Positions 9,786 through 19,093 of a stretch of 64,000 nucleotides of DNA are shown here, piece by piece. The notes beneath the pieces are model-generated. The model did no database searches, was not told the origin of the DNA, and saw only the letters and a list, made by a program, of their open reading frames with translations. Source of the DNA: Azospirillum rugosum. GTDB taxonomy: Bacteria; Pseudomonadota; Alphaproteobacteria; Azospirillales; Azospirillaceae. Numbering within the stretch: the stretch's first letter is position 1; the number at the start of each line of letters is the position of its first letter. The stretch spans positions 186,001-250,000 of the forward strand of contig NZ_JAGINP010000009.1 in assembly GCF_017876155.1 (NCBI RefSeq), read 5' to 3'. A program made the position numbers and the translations under genes.

Positions 9786-11420
9786 ATGCCGCTCCCGCCT
9801 TTCGCCCCGCCTTCGAGCGGCCGCCGCGCGCGCCGGGCCTCCGCCGCGTTCCTCCTGCTCGCCCCGCTGCTGTACGGCCTGCTGGGGCTGGCGCTGGGCA
9901 TGGACGCCAACTGGGACCTGCGGAACTACCACTGGTACAACGCCTACGCCCTGCTGACCGGCCGCCTCGGCCAGGACATGCTGCCGGCGCAGATGCCCAG
10001 CTTCTACAACCCGCTGCTGGACGTCCCCTTCTTCCTGCTGGCCAACCACCTGCCGGCCCCGGTCGCTGGGTTCGTCTGGAGCGCGTTGCAGGGCCTGAAC
10101 CTGTCGCTTCTGTTCCTGATCGCCCGCGCCACGCTGCGCATCGGCACCGAGGGGCAGCGGGTGGCCATCGCGGCGGGGTTGGCGGTCATGGGCGGGCTCG
10201 GCGGCGGGACGCTGGGGCTGCTCGGCACCACCTTCCACGACAACATGGTCAGCCTGGGGGTGCTGGGCGCGCTCGCCGTGGTGCTGTGCGGCCTGCCGCG
10301 CCTGATCGGCGGGCGGGCGCGCGGCGCCTTCCTGCGGGTGGGTGCCGCCGGGCTGATGGCCGGTGCGGCCATGGGGCTGAAGAATCCCAGCGTGATCTAC
10401 GCGGTCGGCCTGTGCCTCGCCTTCCTGGTTCTGCCGACGCGCCCCTGGCGGTGGCTGTGGCTGTCCTTCTTCTTCGGCGTCGGCGTTCTGGGCGGCCTCG
10501 CCCTCTTCGGCGGCTTCTGGATGGCGCACCTGTGGCACGACTACGGGAACCCGGTGTTCCCGCACATGAACCACATCTTCAAGTCCCCTTTCGCCGCCAT
10601 CTCCGACTACGTCAACGTCGGCTTCTTCCCGGCCTCCACGCTGGAGCGGATCCTCTTTCCTTTCTTCTTCACCTTTGCGCCGCTGAAGGTGGGCGAGGTT
10701 GCCTTCCTCGACCTGCGGATCCTGGTGCTGTTCGTTCTGGTCCCGGTGGCGGCGGCGCTGGCCCTGCTGGGCAAGGGATCCCGGCTGCAACACGGCCCGG
10801 CCACCCTCGCCGATAGGGCCGCCACCCGCTACCTGCTGACGGCCATGGCGGTGATGTACGCGCTGTGGGTCGTCATGTTCTGCATCTACCGCTACCTCGT
10901 GCCGCTGGAGATCCTGGCGCCGCTGGCCATCGTCATGGCGGCCGGCCTGCTGCCGGTGCCGCGCCGCGGCGCCGTGGTGGTGGCCGCCGTCCTGCTGCTG
11001 CTGGTCCAGGCGACGGTGCGGCCGGCCGATTGGGGGCGTGTCGCCTGGAGCGACCGCTGGGTCGAGGCGGAGGTGCCGCCCATCGAGGATCCGGACCACA
11101 CGATGGTGCTGATGGGCGGCTACTGGGCGATCTCCCACGTCATCCCGGCCTTCCCGCCGCGCATCCCGTTCGTGCGCATCCAGTCCAACTTCCTGCAGCC
11201 GGATTCGGTCGGAAACGGCTACCTTGCGCTGCTCAAGGACAAAGTTGGGGCGCACCACGGGCGTTTCCTGATGCTCAGCACCATCCCCGACACGGCCGGC
11301 GCCGCCGAGGCGGCGCTGCTGCTGGGCTTGCGGGTGGACCAGGGCGCCTGTCGGGTTATCCCCAATAATCTCGGCGAACCGCTGAACCTGTGCTCCGTGG
11401 AGCGGGTACCGGTGGATTAA
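9786..11420 (+). CDS. Polytopic membrane protein, probable GT-C type glycosyltransferase
   Basis: 544 residues with around eleven hydrophobic segments. After the first helix comes an acidic loop, LGMDANWDLRNYHWYNAY, placed where GT-C glycosyltransferases carry their catalytic acidic residues. A soluble C-terminal region of about 130 residues follows the last helix. No exact family was recognised. Directly downstream are a GtrB-like undecaprenyl-phosphate glycosyltransferase and a GtrA flippase. In three-component Gtr systems a polytopic protein moves the sugar from the lipid carrier onto a cell-surface glycan, and this gene sits in that position. That role is inference from topology and neighbours. 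Confidence 0.7.
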   Translation: MPLPPFAPPSSGRRARRASAAFLLLAPLLYGLLGLALGMDANWDLRNYHWYNAYALLTGRLGQDMLPAQMPSFYNPLLDVPFFLLANHLPAPVAGFVWSALQGLNLSLLFLIARATLRIGTEGQRVAIAAGLAVMGGLGGGTLGLLGTTFHDNMVSLGVLGALAVVLCGLPRLIGGRARGAFLRVGAAGLMAGAAMGLKNPSVIYAVGLCLAFLVLPTRPWRWLWLSFFFGVGVLGGLALFGGFWMAHLWHDYGNPVFPHMNHIFKSPFAAISDYVNVGFFPASTLERILFPFFFTFAPLKVGEVAFLDLRILVLFVLVPVAAALALLGKGSRLQHGPATLADRAATRYLLTAMAVMYALWVVMFCIYRYLVPLEILAPLAIVMAAGLLPVPRRGAVVVAAVLLLLVQATVRPADWGRVAWSDRWVEAEVPPIEDPDHTMVLMGGYWAISHVIPAFPPRIPFVRIQSNFLQPDSVGNGYLALLKDKVGAHHGRFLMLSTIPDTAGAAEAALLLGLRVDQGACRVIPNNLGEPLNLCSVERVPVD

Positions 11421-11475
11421 AAGACTGTTTTGTGGTGTTTATCCTGTCATCCGCACCGTTCCGAAGCGCAAGCCC

Positions 11476-12522
11476 ATGACCGTCTCCACCATCGATCGCC
11501 CCGCCGTCTTTCCCGTCGCGGAGCCCGGCACCGCCCCCGTCCAGACGCCGGACCCGTCGTCGGCCCCCGTCGTGGCGGTGCTGATCCCCTGCTACAACGA
11601 GGAGGCGGCGATCGCCTCGGTCGTGCGCGACTTCCGGGCGGCCCTGCCCGACGCCACGATCTACGTGTACGACAACAACTCGTCCGACCGAACGGTGGAG
11701 GTGGCGAAGGCCGCCGGCGCGGTGGTCCGCCGCGAGCCCCTGCAGGGCAAGGGCAACGTCATGCGCCGCATGTTCTCCGACATCGAGGCGGACGTCTACG
11801 TGCTGGTCGACGGCGACGACACCTACCACGCCCCCTCGGCCCCGCTGATGGTGCAGCGGCTGTGGGAGGACCAGCTGGACATGGTCAACGGCGCCCGCGT
11901 CACCGACATCGTCAAGGCTTACCGGCCGGGCCACCGCTTCGGCAACAAGCTGCTGACCGGCATGGTCGCGGGCATCTTCGGCGACCGCATCCAGGACATG
12001 CTGTCGGGCTACCGGGTCTTCTCGCGGCGCTTCATCAAGTCCTTCCCGGCGCTGGCCAGCGGCTTCGAGACGGAGACGGAGCTGACCGTGCACGCGCTGG
12101 AACTGCGCATGCCCATCGCCGAGATCAAGACGCCCTACAAGGACCGGCCGCCCGGTTCGCACAGCAAGCTGAACACCATCCGCGACGGCGTCCGCATCCT
12201 GCGCACCATCGTGAACCTGGTGAAGGAGGAGCGGCCCCTGCCCTTCTTCGGGGCCTTCGGCGCCCTGCTCGCCGCCGTTGCGGTGGCCCTCGCCTGGCCG
12301 GTGGTCACCACCTTCCTGCACACCGGGCTGGTGCCGCGCCTGCCGACGGCGGTCCTGTCCATGGGGCTGATGCTGCTCGCCTTCCTCAGCCTGACCTGCG
12401 GCCTGATCCTGGACACGGTGACGCACGGCCGCCGCGAGGCCAAGCGCATGCACTACCTGTCCATTCCCGCGCCGGGCATGCATCCCCACCGTCCGGCCGC
12501 GAATCCCCTGGCGGCCCGTTGA
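11476..12522 (+). CDS. GtrB-like family 2 glycosyltransferase
   Basis: 348 residues. The N-terminal GT-A domain starts VAVLIPCYNEEAAIASVV and has YDNNSSDRTVEVA and the metal-binding LVDGDDTYHAPS. A juxtamembrane region and two C-terminal membrane helices (FGAFGALLAAVAVALAW, and LSMGLMLLAFLSLTCGLIL) complete the GtrB/DPM1 architecture. These enzymes load a sugar from a nucleotide donor onto undecaprenyl phosphate on the cytoplasmic face. The stop overlaps the GtrA start (TGATG), indicating translational coupling. The donor sugar cannot be predicted. Confidence 0.88.
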   Translation: MTVSTIDRPAVFPVAEPGTAPVQTPDPSSAPVVAVLIPCYNEEAAIASVVRDFRAALPDATIYVYDNNSSDRTVEVAKAAGAVVRREPLQGKGNVMRRMFSDIEADVYVLVDGDDTYHAPSAPLMVQRLWEDQLDMVNGARVTDIVKAYRPGHRFGNKLLTGMVAGIFGDRIQDMLSGYRVFSRRFIKSFPALASGFETETELTVHALELRMPIAEIKTPYKDRPPGSHSKLNTIRDGVRILRTIVNLVKEERPLPFFGAFGALLAAVAVALAWPVVTTFLHTGLVPRLPTAVLSMGLMLLAFLSLTCGLILDTVTHGRREAKRMHYLSIPAPGMHPHRPAANPLAAR

Positions 12523-12956
12523 TGAGCGGCGTCCTCGACGCCATGCTGGACAGCCGGCTCGGCCGGCTCGCCTGCCAGTTCGGCAAGTTCGGCATCGTCG
12601 GCGTGATCGGCCTCGCGGTCGACACGGCGGTGGTCTACGCGCTGGTCTTCGGCGCCGGGCTGGAATTCTTCGCCGCCCGCGTCCCCGCCTTCCTGGCCGC
12701 CGCCTCCACGACCTTCGCCCTCAACCGCGCCTTCACCTTCCGCGGCGCCGGGGACGATCCGCTGCACCGCCAGTGGGCCAAGTTCGTCGCGGCGAACGCC
12801 GTCGGCGGCGTGGTGAACTACGCCGTGTCGGTCGGGCTGGAAAGCACCCTGCCGGTGGTGCAGGCGCACCCGTTCCTGGCCGTCGCCGCCGGCTCCGTCG
12901 CCGGCATGTTCCTGAACTTCGCGGCCTCCAAGCATCTGGTCTTCAAGGGGGCTTGA
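12522..12956 (+). CDS. GtrA family membrane protein (lipid-linked sugar flippase)
   Basis: 144 residues with four membrane helices. The family motif is present: FGKFGIVGVIGLAVDTAVVY at the first helix, then FALNRAFTFRG, the signature asparagine-arginine loop. The last helix ends NFAASKHLVFK, also typical. GtrA proteins are thought to flip undecaprenyl-phosphate-linked sugars to the periplasm. The start codon shares a base with the GtrB-like stop. Confidence 0.9.
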   Translation: MSGVLDAMLDSRLGRLACQFGKFGIVGVIGLAVDTAVVYALVFGAGLEFFAARVPAFLAAASTTFALNRAFTFRGAGDDPLHRQWAKFVAANAVGGVVNYAVSVGLESTLPVVQAHPFLAVAAGSVAGMFLNFAASKHLVFKGA

Positions 12957-13091
12957 CGCCTTCCTCCCTCATCCCCTGGCCGGATGGTGCATGGTCCGAA
13001 GGTGGATTGTGCACCGCCGAGAAAAGTCCGAGAGTCGTCGGGACCGATACCCCATGCCGCTGGGTCCCGAACAGGGACCGGGGAGGACGCC

Positions 13092-13391
13092 ATGACGAAT
13101 GGCGACGTGCTGTGGGCCTGGATCGCCGGAATCGCCGTGTCGATCACCGTACTGGTCGCGTTGTCGCAAGCGAAGAAACCCTACGACACCATCGTTGCCG
13201 ACCGGATCCTCACCCTGCCGGACGCTCCGCTCGGCGCCCAGCAATGGGACGTGGAGGCTTGGGAGCGCACGGGCGGCACGCCGCCGCGGGCGCATGTCCA
13301 GGATACCCTCCACGACGTGATCGACGCGCTGGAGATCGTCCTCCCCGACGGCAACCCGGCCGTGGCCGAGGAGCCCGCCAAGGCGTGGTGA
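13092..13391 (+). CDS. Small membrane-anchored protein of unknown function
   Basis: 99 residues. The ATG at 13092 has GGGAGGA six bases upstream. Residues 6-24 (VLWAWIAGIAVSITVLVAL) form one membrane helix. The rest is soluble and acidic, with VQDTLHDVIDALEIVLPDG as the most ordered part. The orientation suggests a short N-terminus and a soluble C-terminal tail. No family recognised. It lies between the Gtr-like unit and dapF and may be transcribed with neither. Confidence 0.55.
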   Translation: MTNGDVLWAWIAGIAVSITVLVALSQAKKPYDTIVADRILTLPDAPLGAQQWDVEAWERTGGTPPRAHVQDTLHDVIDALEIVLPDGNPAVAEEPAKAW

Positions 13392-13494
13392 TGGGTGGGC
13401 CGAGGTACGGGGCGCGCGGCTTTTTGCAACTCTGTGCCGCGCGCGCCGGAGCGGCCATGGACTCCGCGTGCCACATCGCCATATAACGGCGGCT

Positions 13495-14343
13495 ATGACG
13501 CGCGAATTCCTGAAGATGCATGGGCTCGGCAACGATTTCGTCGTGATCGACGCCCGCCAGACGCCCTACACGCCGGCCGAGGCCGAGGTGCGTGCCATTT
13601 CCGATCGCCGGACCGGGGTGGGCTGCGACCAGTTCATCGTGCTGGAACCGGCGCAGACGGCGGGCACGGCGGCCTTCATGCGCATCCGCAACGCCGACGG
13701 GTCGGAAGCCGCGGCCTGCGGCAACGCGTCCCGCTGCGTCGGCTGGCTGCTTATGGAGGAATCGGGGGCGGAGCGCGTCGCCTTCGAAACCCGGGCGGGC
13801 ATCCTGGAATCCTTCCGCGCCGACAACGGCCCCAATGGCGGCCGCGTCACCGTGAACATGGGCCCGGCGCGGCTGGACTGGGCGCAGATCCCGCTGGCCG
13901 GGCCAGACGACACGCTGCGCGTCGACGTCGCGCACGGCGGCTTCAATGGGCCGGTCGCGGTCAACATGGGCAACCCGCACGCCGTCTTCTTCGTGGACGA
14001 CGTGAACGCCGTCCCCCTGGCGGAGGTCGGCCCGGTGTTCGAGCATCACCCGGCCTTCCCGGAACGCACCAACGTCGAGTTCGCCCAGGTGCTGTCGCCC
14101 ACCCAAATCCGCATGCGGGTGTGGGAGCGCGGCGCCGGCATCACCAGCGCCTGCGGCAGCGGCGCCTGCGCGACGGCGGTCGCCGCTGCCCGGCGTGGCC
14201 TGACCGGCCGCAAGGCCGACGTGATCCTGGACGGCGGCACCCTGACCATCGAGTGGCTGGAGGACGGCACCGTCCTGATGACCGGCCCGATCGCCCTGAG
14301 CTTCTCCGGGCGCCTGTCGCCGGATCTGGTGCCGGCCGGCTAG
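13495..14343 (+). CDS. dapF: Diaminopimelate epimerase
   Basis: 282 residues. Converts LL- to meso-diaminopimelate for lysine and peptidoglycan synthesis, in the cytoplasm, without cofactor. The two catalytic cysteines are visible in AAACGNASRC and SACGSGACA. FLKMHGLGNDFVVID at the N-terminus is the family start, supporting the ATG at 13495. The last codons run to 12 bp before mtaB. The dapF-mtaB-ftsY order is conserved across alphaproteobacteria. Confidence 0.97.
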   Translation: MTREFLKMHGLGNDFVVIDARQTPYTPAEAEVRAISDRRTGVGCDQFIVLEPAQTAGTAAFMRIRNADGSEAAACGNASRCVGWLLMEESGAERVAFETRAGILESFRADNGPNGGRVTVNMGPARLDWAQIPLAGPDDTLRVDVAHGGFNGPVAVNMGNPHAVFFVDDVNAVPLAEVGPVFEHHPAFPERTNVEFAQVLSPTQIRMRVWERGAGITSACGSGACATAVAAARRGLTGRKADVILDGGTLTIEWLEDGTVLMTGPIALSFSGRLSPDLVPAG

Positions 14344-14354
14344 GCTGAGTGAGC

Positions 14355-15614
14355 ATGAGCGAGACCCTGTCGAACGAGCCGGAGATCGTCACCTTCGGCT
14401 GCCGCCTGAACACCTACGAATCCGAGGTGATGCGCACCCATGCCCGCAACGCGGGGCTGGGTGACGTCGTCATCGTCAACACCTGCGCGGTGACCTCGGA
14501 GGCCGAGCGGCAGGCACGCCAGACCATCCGCAAGCTGCGGCGGGAACGGCCGGACGCGCGCATCGTGGTGACCGGCTGCGCCGCGCAGATCGACCCGCAG
14601 CGCTACGGCGCCATGCCGGAGGTGGACCAGGTCCTGGGCAACCAGGAGAAGCTCCAGCCTGAAAGCTGGGGCCTGCCGCCGGCCGAGAAGGTGCTGGTCA
14701 ACGACATCATGTCGGTCAAGGAGACCGCCAGCCATCTGGTCGGCGGGTTCGAGGACCGCGCGCGCGCCTTCATCCAGGTCCAGCAGGGTTGCGACCACCG
14801 CTGCACCTTCTGCATCATCCCCTACGGGCGCGGCCCCTCGCGCTCCGTCCCCATCGGCGCGGTGGTGGAGCAGGTGCAGGCGCTGGTCAAGGCCGGCTAC
14901 AACGAGGTGGTGCTGTCCGGCGTGGACATCACCAGCTTCGGCCCGGACCTGCCCGGGACCCCGACGCTGGGCCAGATGGTGCGCCGCCTGCTGGCGCTGG
15001 TGCCCGACCTGCCGCGGCTGCGCCTGTCCTCGCTCGACTGCATCGAAATCGACGACGACCTCTGGCGCCTGATCGAAAACGAGCCGCGGCTGATGCCGCA
15101 CCTGCACCTGTCGCTCCAGGCCGGCGACGACATGATCCTGAAGCGCATGAAGCGCCGGCACAGCCGCGCCGACGCCATCGCATTCTGCGAGAAGGTCCGC
15201 AGCCTTCGCCCCGACATCGCCTTCGGCGCCGACTTCATCGCCGGCTTCCCCACGGAAACCGAGGAGATGTTCGAGAACACGCTGCGGCTGGTCGAGGAGT
15301 GCGGGCTGACCTGGCTGCACGTCTTCCCCTACAGCCCGCGCCCCGGCACCCCGGCCGCCCGCATGCCGCAGGTCGACGGCGGCGTCCGCAAGGAGCGCGC
15401 GGCCCGGCTGCGCGCGGCGGGCGCAGAAGCCGAGGCCCGCACCCTGGCCGCCCTGGTCGGCCACGAGGTCTCCGTGCTGGTCGAGAAGGAAGACCTGGGC
15501 CGCACGGAGCATTTCGCCGAAATCCGCCTGGGCACGCCGCTGCCCGCCGGCTCCATCCAGCGTGCGGTGGTGACCGGCGTGCGGGACGGCAAGCTGACCG
15601 GCACGCTCCTTTGA
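14355..15614 (+). CDS. mtaB: tRNA t6A37 methylthiotransferase MtaB
   Basis: 419 residues from ATG 14355 (a GTG six bases upstream is possible). A radical SAM enzyme that adds a methylthio group to t6A at position 37 of ANN-decoding tRNAs. The N-terminal UPF0004 domain supplies three cysteines (TFGCRLNTYES, VNTCAVTSEAERQ, VTGCAAQ) for the auxiliary iron-sulfur cluster. The radical SAM motif is GCDHRCTFCIIPYGRG. A TRAM-like C-terminal region follows. It is tightly packed between dapF and ftsY. Confidence 0.95.
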   Translation: MSETLSNEPEIVTFGCRLNTYESEVMRTHARNAGLGDVVIVNTCAVTSEAERQARQTIRKLRRERPDARIVVTGCAAQIDPQRYGAMPEVDQVLGNQEKLQPESWGLPPAEKVLVNDIMSVKETASHLVGGFEDRARAFIQVQQGCDHRCTFCIIPYGRGPSRSVPIGAVVEQVQALVKAGYNEVVLSGVDITSFGPDLPGTPTLGQMVRRLLALVPDLPRLRLSSLDCIEIDDDLWRLIENEPRLMPHLHLSLQAGDDMILKRMKRRHSRADAIAFCEKVRSLRPDIAFGADFIAGFPTETEEMFENTLRLVEECGLTWLHVFPYSPRPGTPAARMPQVDGGVRKERAARLRAAGAEAEARTLAALVGHEVSVLVEKEDLGRTEHFAEIRLGTPLPAGSIQRAVVTGVRDGKLTGTLL

Positions 15615-15641
15615 CACCCTTTTGACGACAGTGGACCTCCC

Positions 15642-16889
15642 ATGATCCTGCGTTGGTTCGGCCGCAAGAAGCCCGAAGAAGAAGCCCGCAAGGACGAGCA
15701 GCAGCCCGCCGTCCAGCAACCGCCCGCGCCCGAGCCGGCGCCAGAACCGGCCGCCGTCGAGCCTGCGGAACCCGAACCGCTGCCGGAACCGGAGTTGCCC
15801 CCGCCGCCGGCCGTCGAGACGCCCCCTCCCCCGCCCCTCGCCCCGCCGAGCAAGCCGGAGGAGCGCGAGGACGAGCCGGAAACCGTTCCCGCCGAGGCCG
15901 AATCCGACGCGGAGGAGGACGCGGCTGCCGAACCGGTCGCCGCACTCGCCGCCGACGAGGAGAAGCCGAAGAAGGGCTGGTTCGCCCGCCTGAAGGAGGG
16001 GCTGTCCAAGTCCTCCTCCAAGCTGACGGAGGGCATCACCGGCATCTTCACCAAGCGCAAGCTCGACGACGAGGCGCTGGAGGAACTGGAGGAGCTGCTG
16101 ATCACCGCCGACCTGGGGCCGACCACGGCCGCCAAGGTGACGGCGGAGCTGGCCCGCACCCGCTTCGGCAAGGAGGTTTCGCCGGAGGAGGTGAAGACCA
16201 CGCTCGCCGCGGAGGTGGCGAAGATCGTCGGCCCGGTTGCCAAGCCGCTGGAGATCAACCCCGCGCTGAAACCGCACGTGATCCTGGTGGTCGGCGTCAA
16301 CGGCACCGGCAAGACGACGACCATCGGCAAGCTGGCCCGCCAGCTGCGCGCCGAAGGCAAGACGGTGATGCTGGCCGCCGGCGACACCTTCCGCGCCGCC
16401 GCGGTCAGCCAGTTGAAGATCTGGGGCGAGCGCACCGGCTGCCCGGTGGTCGCCCGCGACACCGGCACGGACGCCGCCGGCCTGGCCTTCGACGCGCTGG
16501 AGCAGGCGCGGCGCGAGGGCGTGGACGTCCTGCTGATCGACACCGCCGGCCGCCTTCAGAACAAGACCGGCCTGATGGAGGAGTTGCGCAAGATCGTCCG
16601 CGTCATCAAGAAGCTGGACGAGACGGCGCCGCACACCACCCTGCTGACTCTCGACGCCACCACCGGCCAGAACGCGCACAGCCAGGTCGAGGTCTTCCGC
16701 GACATGGTCAACGTCAGCGGCCTGATCCTGACCAAGCTGGACGGCTCCGCCCGCGGCGGCGTGCTGGTCTCGCTGGCCGAGAAGTTCAAGCTGCCGGTCC
16801 ACGCCATCGGCGTCGGCGAAGGCGTCTACGACCTGCGCCCCTTCGACGCCGAGCAGTTCTCACGCTCTCTCATGGGGTTGGACGCGTAG
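15642..16889 (+). CDS. ftsY: Signal recognition particle receptor FtsY
   Basis: 415 residues. FtsY is the SRP docking GTPase at the inner membrane. The first ~110 residues are a Pro/Glu-rich acidic extension that starts MILRWFGRKK, the type thought to contact lipid. The NG domain follows: G1 GVNGTGKTTTIGKLA, then DTFRAAAVSQL, G3 DTAGRLQNK and the G4 TKLDGSARGG. The C-terminus, RPFDAEQFSRSLMG, is standard. It is 27 bp behind mtaB. In relatives yciB often follows; here a ~4.3-kb segment intervenes. Confidence 0.97.
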   Translation: MILRWFGRKKPEEEARKDEQQPAVQQPPAPEPAPEPAAVEPAEPEPLPEPELPPPPAVETPPPPPLAPPSKPEEREDEPETVPAEAESDAEEDAAAEPVAALAADEEKPKKGWFARLKEGLSKSSSKLTEGITGIFTKRKLDDEALEELEELLITADLGPTTAAKVTAELARTRFGKEVSPEEVKTTLAAEVAKIVGPVAKPLEINPALKPHVILVVGVNGTGKTTTIGKLARQLRAEGKTVMLAAGDTFRAAAVSQLKIWGERTGCPVVARDTGTDAAGLAFDALEQARREGVDVLLIDTAGRLQNKTGLMEELRKIVRVIKKLDETAPHTTLLTLDATTGQNAHSQVEVFRDMVNVSGLILTKLDGSARGGVLVSLAEKFKLPVHAIGVGEGVYDLRPFDAEQFSRSLMGLDA

Positions 16890-17042
16890 CGGCCGCGACT
16901 CATCCGACGCGAATGTCTCGCAGACGTGCGCAATCTAGGCGCGACATATGGCGCAATGTCCTGACCATAGCAAATCCGATACATCCGCCTCTGTCCATGC
17001 GACATAGGCGGATGAACGGCGCGCGGCTTCAGGGAGGACGTC

Positions 17043-17534
17043 ATGACGAACCCGTATGCACCGGTGTTCGAATTTTGGATGAGCTTCTGGACCCCAAAAA
17101 GGCGGGGTGGTTGGTTCCCAATACTCGCGTTGGCTCCTCAGTATCTCGATCAGGCAATCAATCCCGACTGGAACCTGGGGACGATTGTCAATATAAACGA
17201 AACAAATTCCTCGTCTCCATCCATTGAAAAAGCCGTCCTTAAGGAAGCAAGCTATGGGAAGCAAATCGGCACCATCCTGGATGCCATAAATGTTATTGCA
17301 AAAGAGAGACTATCAACAGCTCAAGGAGATTTTAACTCTCTCACATCTGATGAAAAAGTCTTGAAAATCGCTTGCGATCTATGGCAAGAGATTGAAAATA
17401 CTAAAAATGAACAAGCAAAAATTCGATTGAACGAGCTTAAGGTGGAACTTAAGTCCATTATGAAACGCCAACCAAAGGCGTTCAAAGCGCTGGTGCGCGA
17501 GCTTGAGCGTAACAATCCTCCCAAAGACCCCTGA
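17043..17534 (+). CDS. AT-rich gene for a soluble protein of unknown function
   Basis: 163 residues. Starts at the ATG directly after GGGAGGACGTC. The N-terminus is NPYAPVFEFWMSFWTPK, and a middle stretch reads INETNSSSPSIEKAVLKEAS. The C-terminal half is charged and helical, ending in a Lys/Arg-rich tail. From about 17190 the base composition falls far below the surroundings, with many A- and T-ending codons, unlike any neighbour. This suggests recent acquisition of the gene or of its 3' two-thirds. The name and function are unknown; a phasin-like or helical-bundle protein is only a guess from helix content. Confidence 0.65.
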   Translation: MTNPYAPVFEFWMSFWTPKRRGGWFPILALAPQYLDQAINPDWNLGTIVNINETNSSSPSIEKAVLKEASYGKQIGTILDAINVIAKERLSTAQGDFNSLTSDEKVLKIACDLWQEIENTKNEQAKIRLNELKVELKSIMKRQPKAFKALVRELERNNPPKDP

Positions 17535-17584
17535 CCGATTGCGCGCCCCTTCCGCCCGGCAGGGGCGGACCCCATTGTAAAGGC

Positions 17585-19093
17585 ATGACCGATCCGATCA
17601 CGCCCCTGCCATCCGGCCCCATCGGCACTTTCGACAGCCCCGACGCCGTGCTCGACGCGGTGCGGAGCATCTACGGCCGCAACACCGCCTACCTGCGCGA
17701 CCGTTTCGCCGCCTTCACGCGCGGCGTGGACGACCACAAGCGCTGCCAGGCCGGCTATCCTTACGTGAAGCTCAGCACCGCGTCGGCGGCGGCGGTGGAC
17801 ACGCGGCTGTCCTACGGCTTCGTCGAGGGGCCCGGCACCTATTCCACGACGCTCACCCGACCGGACCTGTTCGACCGCTATTACCGGGAGCAGTTCACGC
17901 TGTTGCTGCGCAACCACGGCGTTCCGCTGGAGGTCGGCGTCAGCGACGAGGCGATCCCCATCCACTTCGCCTTCCCCAACGGCATGCATGTGGAGGGCGA
18001 CCTGACGCCGGAGCGGCTGGCCACCCTGCCCGACCTGTTCGACCTGCCCGACCTCGCCCGCATGGACGACACCATCGTCAACGGCACCTACGAGGCGGCG
18101 CTGGACGCGGTGAAGCCGCTGGCGCTGTTCACCGGCCCGCGCGTGGACTTCTCGCTGCACCGGCTGCGCCACTACACGGCGACGGCGCCGGAGGACTTCC
18201 AGAACTTCATCCTGTTCACGAACTACCAGTTCTACGTGGACGAGTTCATCCGGATGGCGCGGGAGATCATGGAGCCCGCCGCCGACCCGGACCTCGCCAC
18301 CTACCGCCGCCAGTACGACCGCTTCGTGGAACCCGGCGAGATCGTCACCCACAACCGCAACCTGGGCGACGTGCCGGTGAACGGGTCCAAGCCGCCGCGC
18401 ATGCCGCAGATGCCGGCCTACCACCTGACCCGGCCGGACGGGAACGGCATCACGCTGGTCAACATCGGCGTCGGCCCGTCCAACGCCAAGACCATCACCG
18501 ACCACATCGCCGTGCTGCGCCCGCACGCCTGGATCATGCTGGGCCACTGCGCGGGGCTGCGCAGCTCGCAGCGGCTCGGCGACTATGTGCTGGCACACGG
18601 CTATGTCCGTGACGACCACGTGCTCGACGCCGACCTGCCGACCTGGGTGCCCGTCCCGGCGCTGGCCGAGGTGCAGCGCGCGCTGGAGACGGCGGTGGAG
18701 CGGGTCACCGGCCTGTCCGGCTACGCGCTGAAGAGCATCATGCGCACCGGCACCGTGGCGACCATCGACAACCGGAACTGGGAGCTGCGCGACCACCGCG
18801 AGCCGCTGATGCGCTTCAGCCAGAGCCGCGCCATCGCGCTGGACATGGAAAGCGCCACCATCGCCGCCAACGGCTTCCGCTTCCGCGTTCCCTACGGCAC
18901 GCTGCTCTGCGTGTCGGACAAGCCGATGCACGGCCAGCTGAAGCTGCCGGGCATGGCCGACCGCTTCTACCGCGAGCGGGTCGACCAGCACCTGAAGATC
19001 GGCGTGCTGGCCATGGAACTGCTGCGCGAGCACGGCATGGAGACCCTGCATTCCCGCAAGCTGCGCAGCCTCGCGGAGGCCGCGTTCCAGTGA
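17585..19093 (+). CDS. amn: AMP nucleosidase
   Basis: 502 residues. Hydrolyses AMP to adenine and ribose 5-phosphate, controlling the adenylate pool. The N-terminal AMP nucleosidase domain (roughly 20-190) is followed by a phosphorylase-type catalytic domain containing VNIGVGPSNAKTITDHIAVL, HAWIMLGHCAGLRSSQRLGD and the purine-nucleosidase segment ALDMESATIAANGFRF with the conserved MES. Length matches bacterial Amn. The stop overlaps a possible GTG-initiated small frame (GTGA). Confidence 0.94.
   Translation: MTDPITPLPSGPIGTFDSPDAVLDAVRSIYGRNTAYLRDRFAAFTRGVDDHKRCQAGYPYVKLSTASAAAVDTRLSYGFVEGPGTYSTTLTRPDLFDRYYREQFTLLLRNHGVPLEVGVSDEAIPIHFAFPNGMHVEGDLTPERLATLPDLFDLPDLARMDDTIVNGTYEAALDAVKPLALFTGPRVDFSLHRLRHYTATAPEDFQNFILFTNYQFYVDEFIRMAREIMEPAADPDLATYRRQYDRFVEPGEIVTHNRNLGDVPVNGSKPPRMPQMPAYHLTRPDGNGITLVNIGVGPSNAKTITDHIAVLRPHAWIMLGHCAGLRSSQRLGDYVLAHGYVRDDHVLDADLPTWVPVPALAEVQRALETAVERVTGLSGYALKSIMRTGTVATIDNRNWELRDHREPLMRFSQSRAIALDMESATIAANGFRFRVPYGTLLCVSDKPMHGQLKLPGMADRFYRERVDQHLKIGVLAMELLREHGMETLHSRKLRSLAEAAFQ

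Noticed and set aside
14340-16802. 820-residue minus-strand frame opposite mtaB and ftsY
   Set aside because: Mirror of high-GC third positions; both plus-strand genes are unmistakable.
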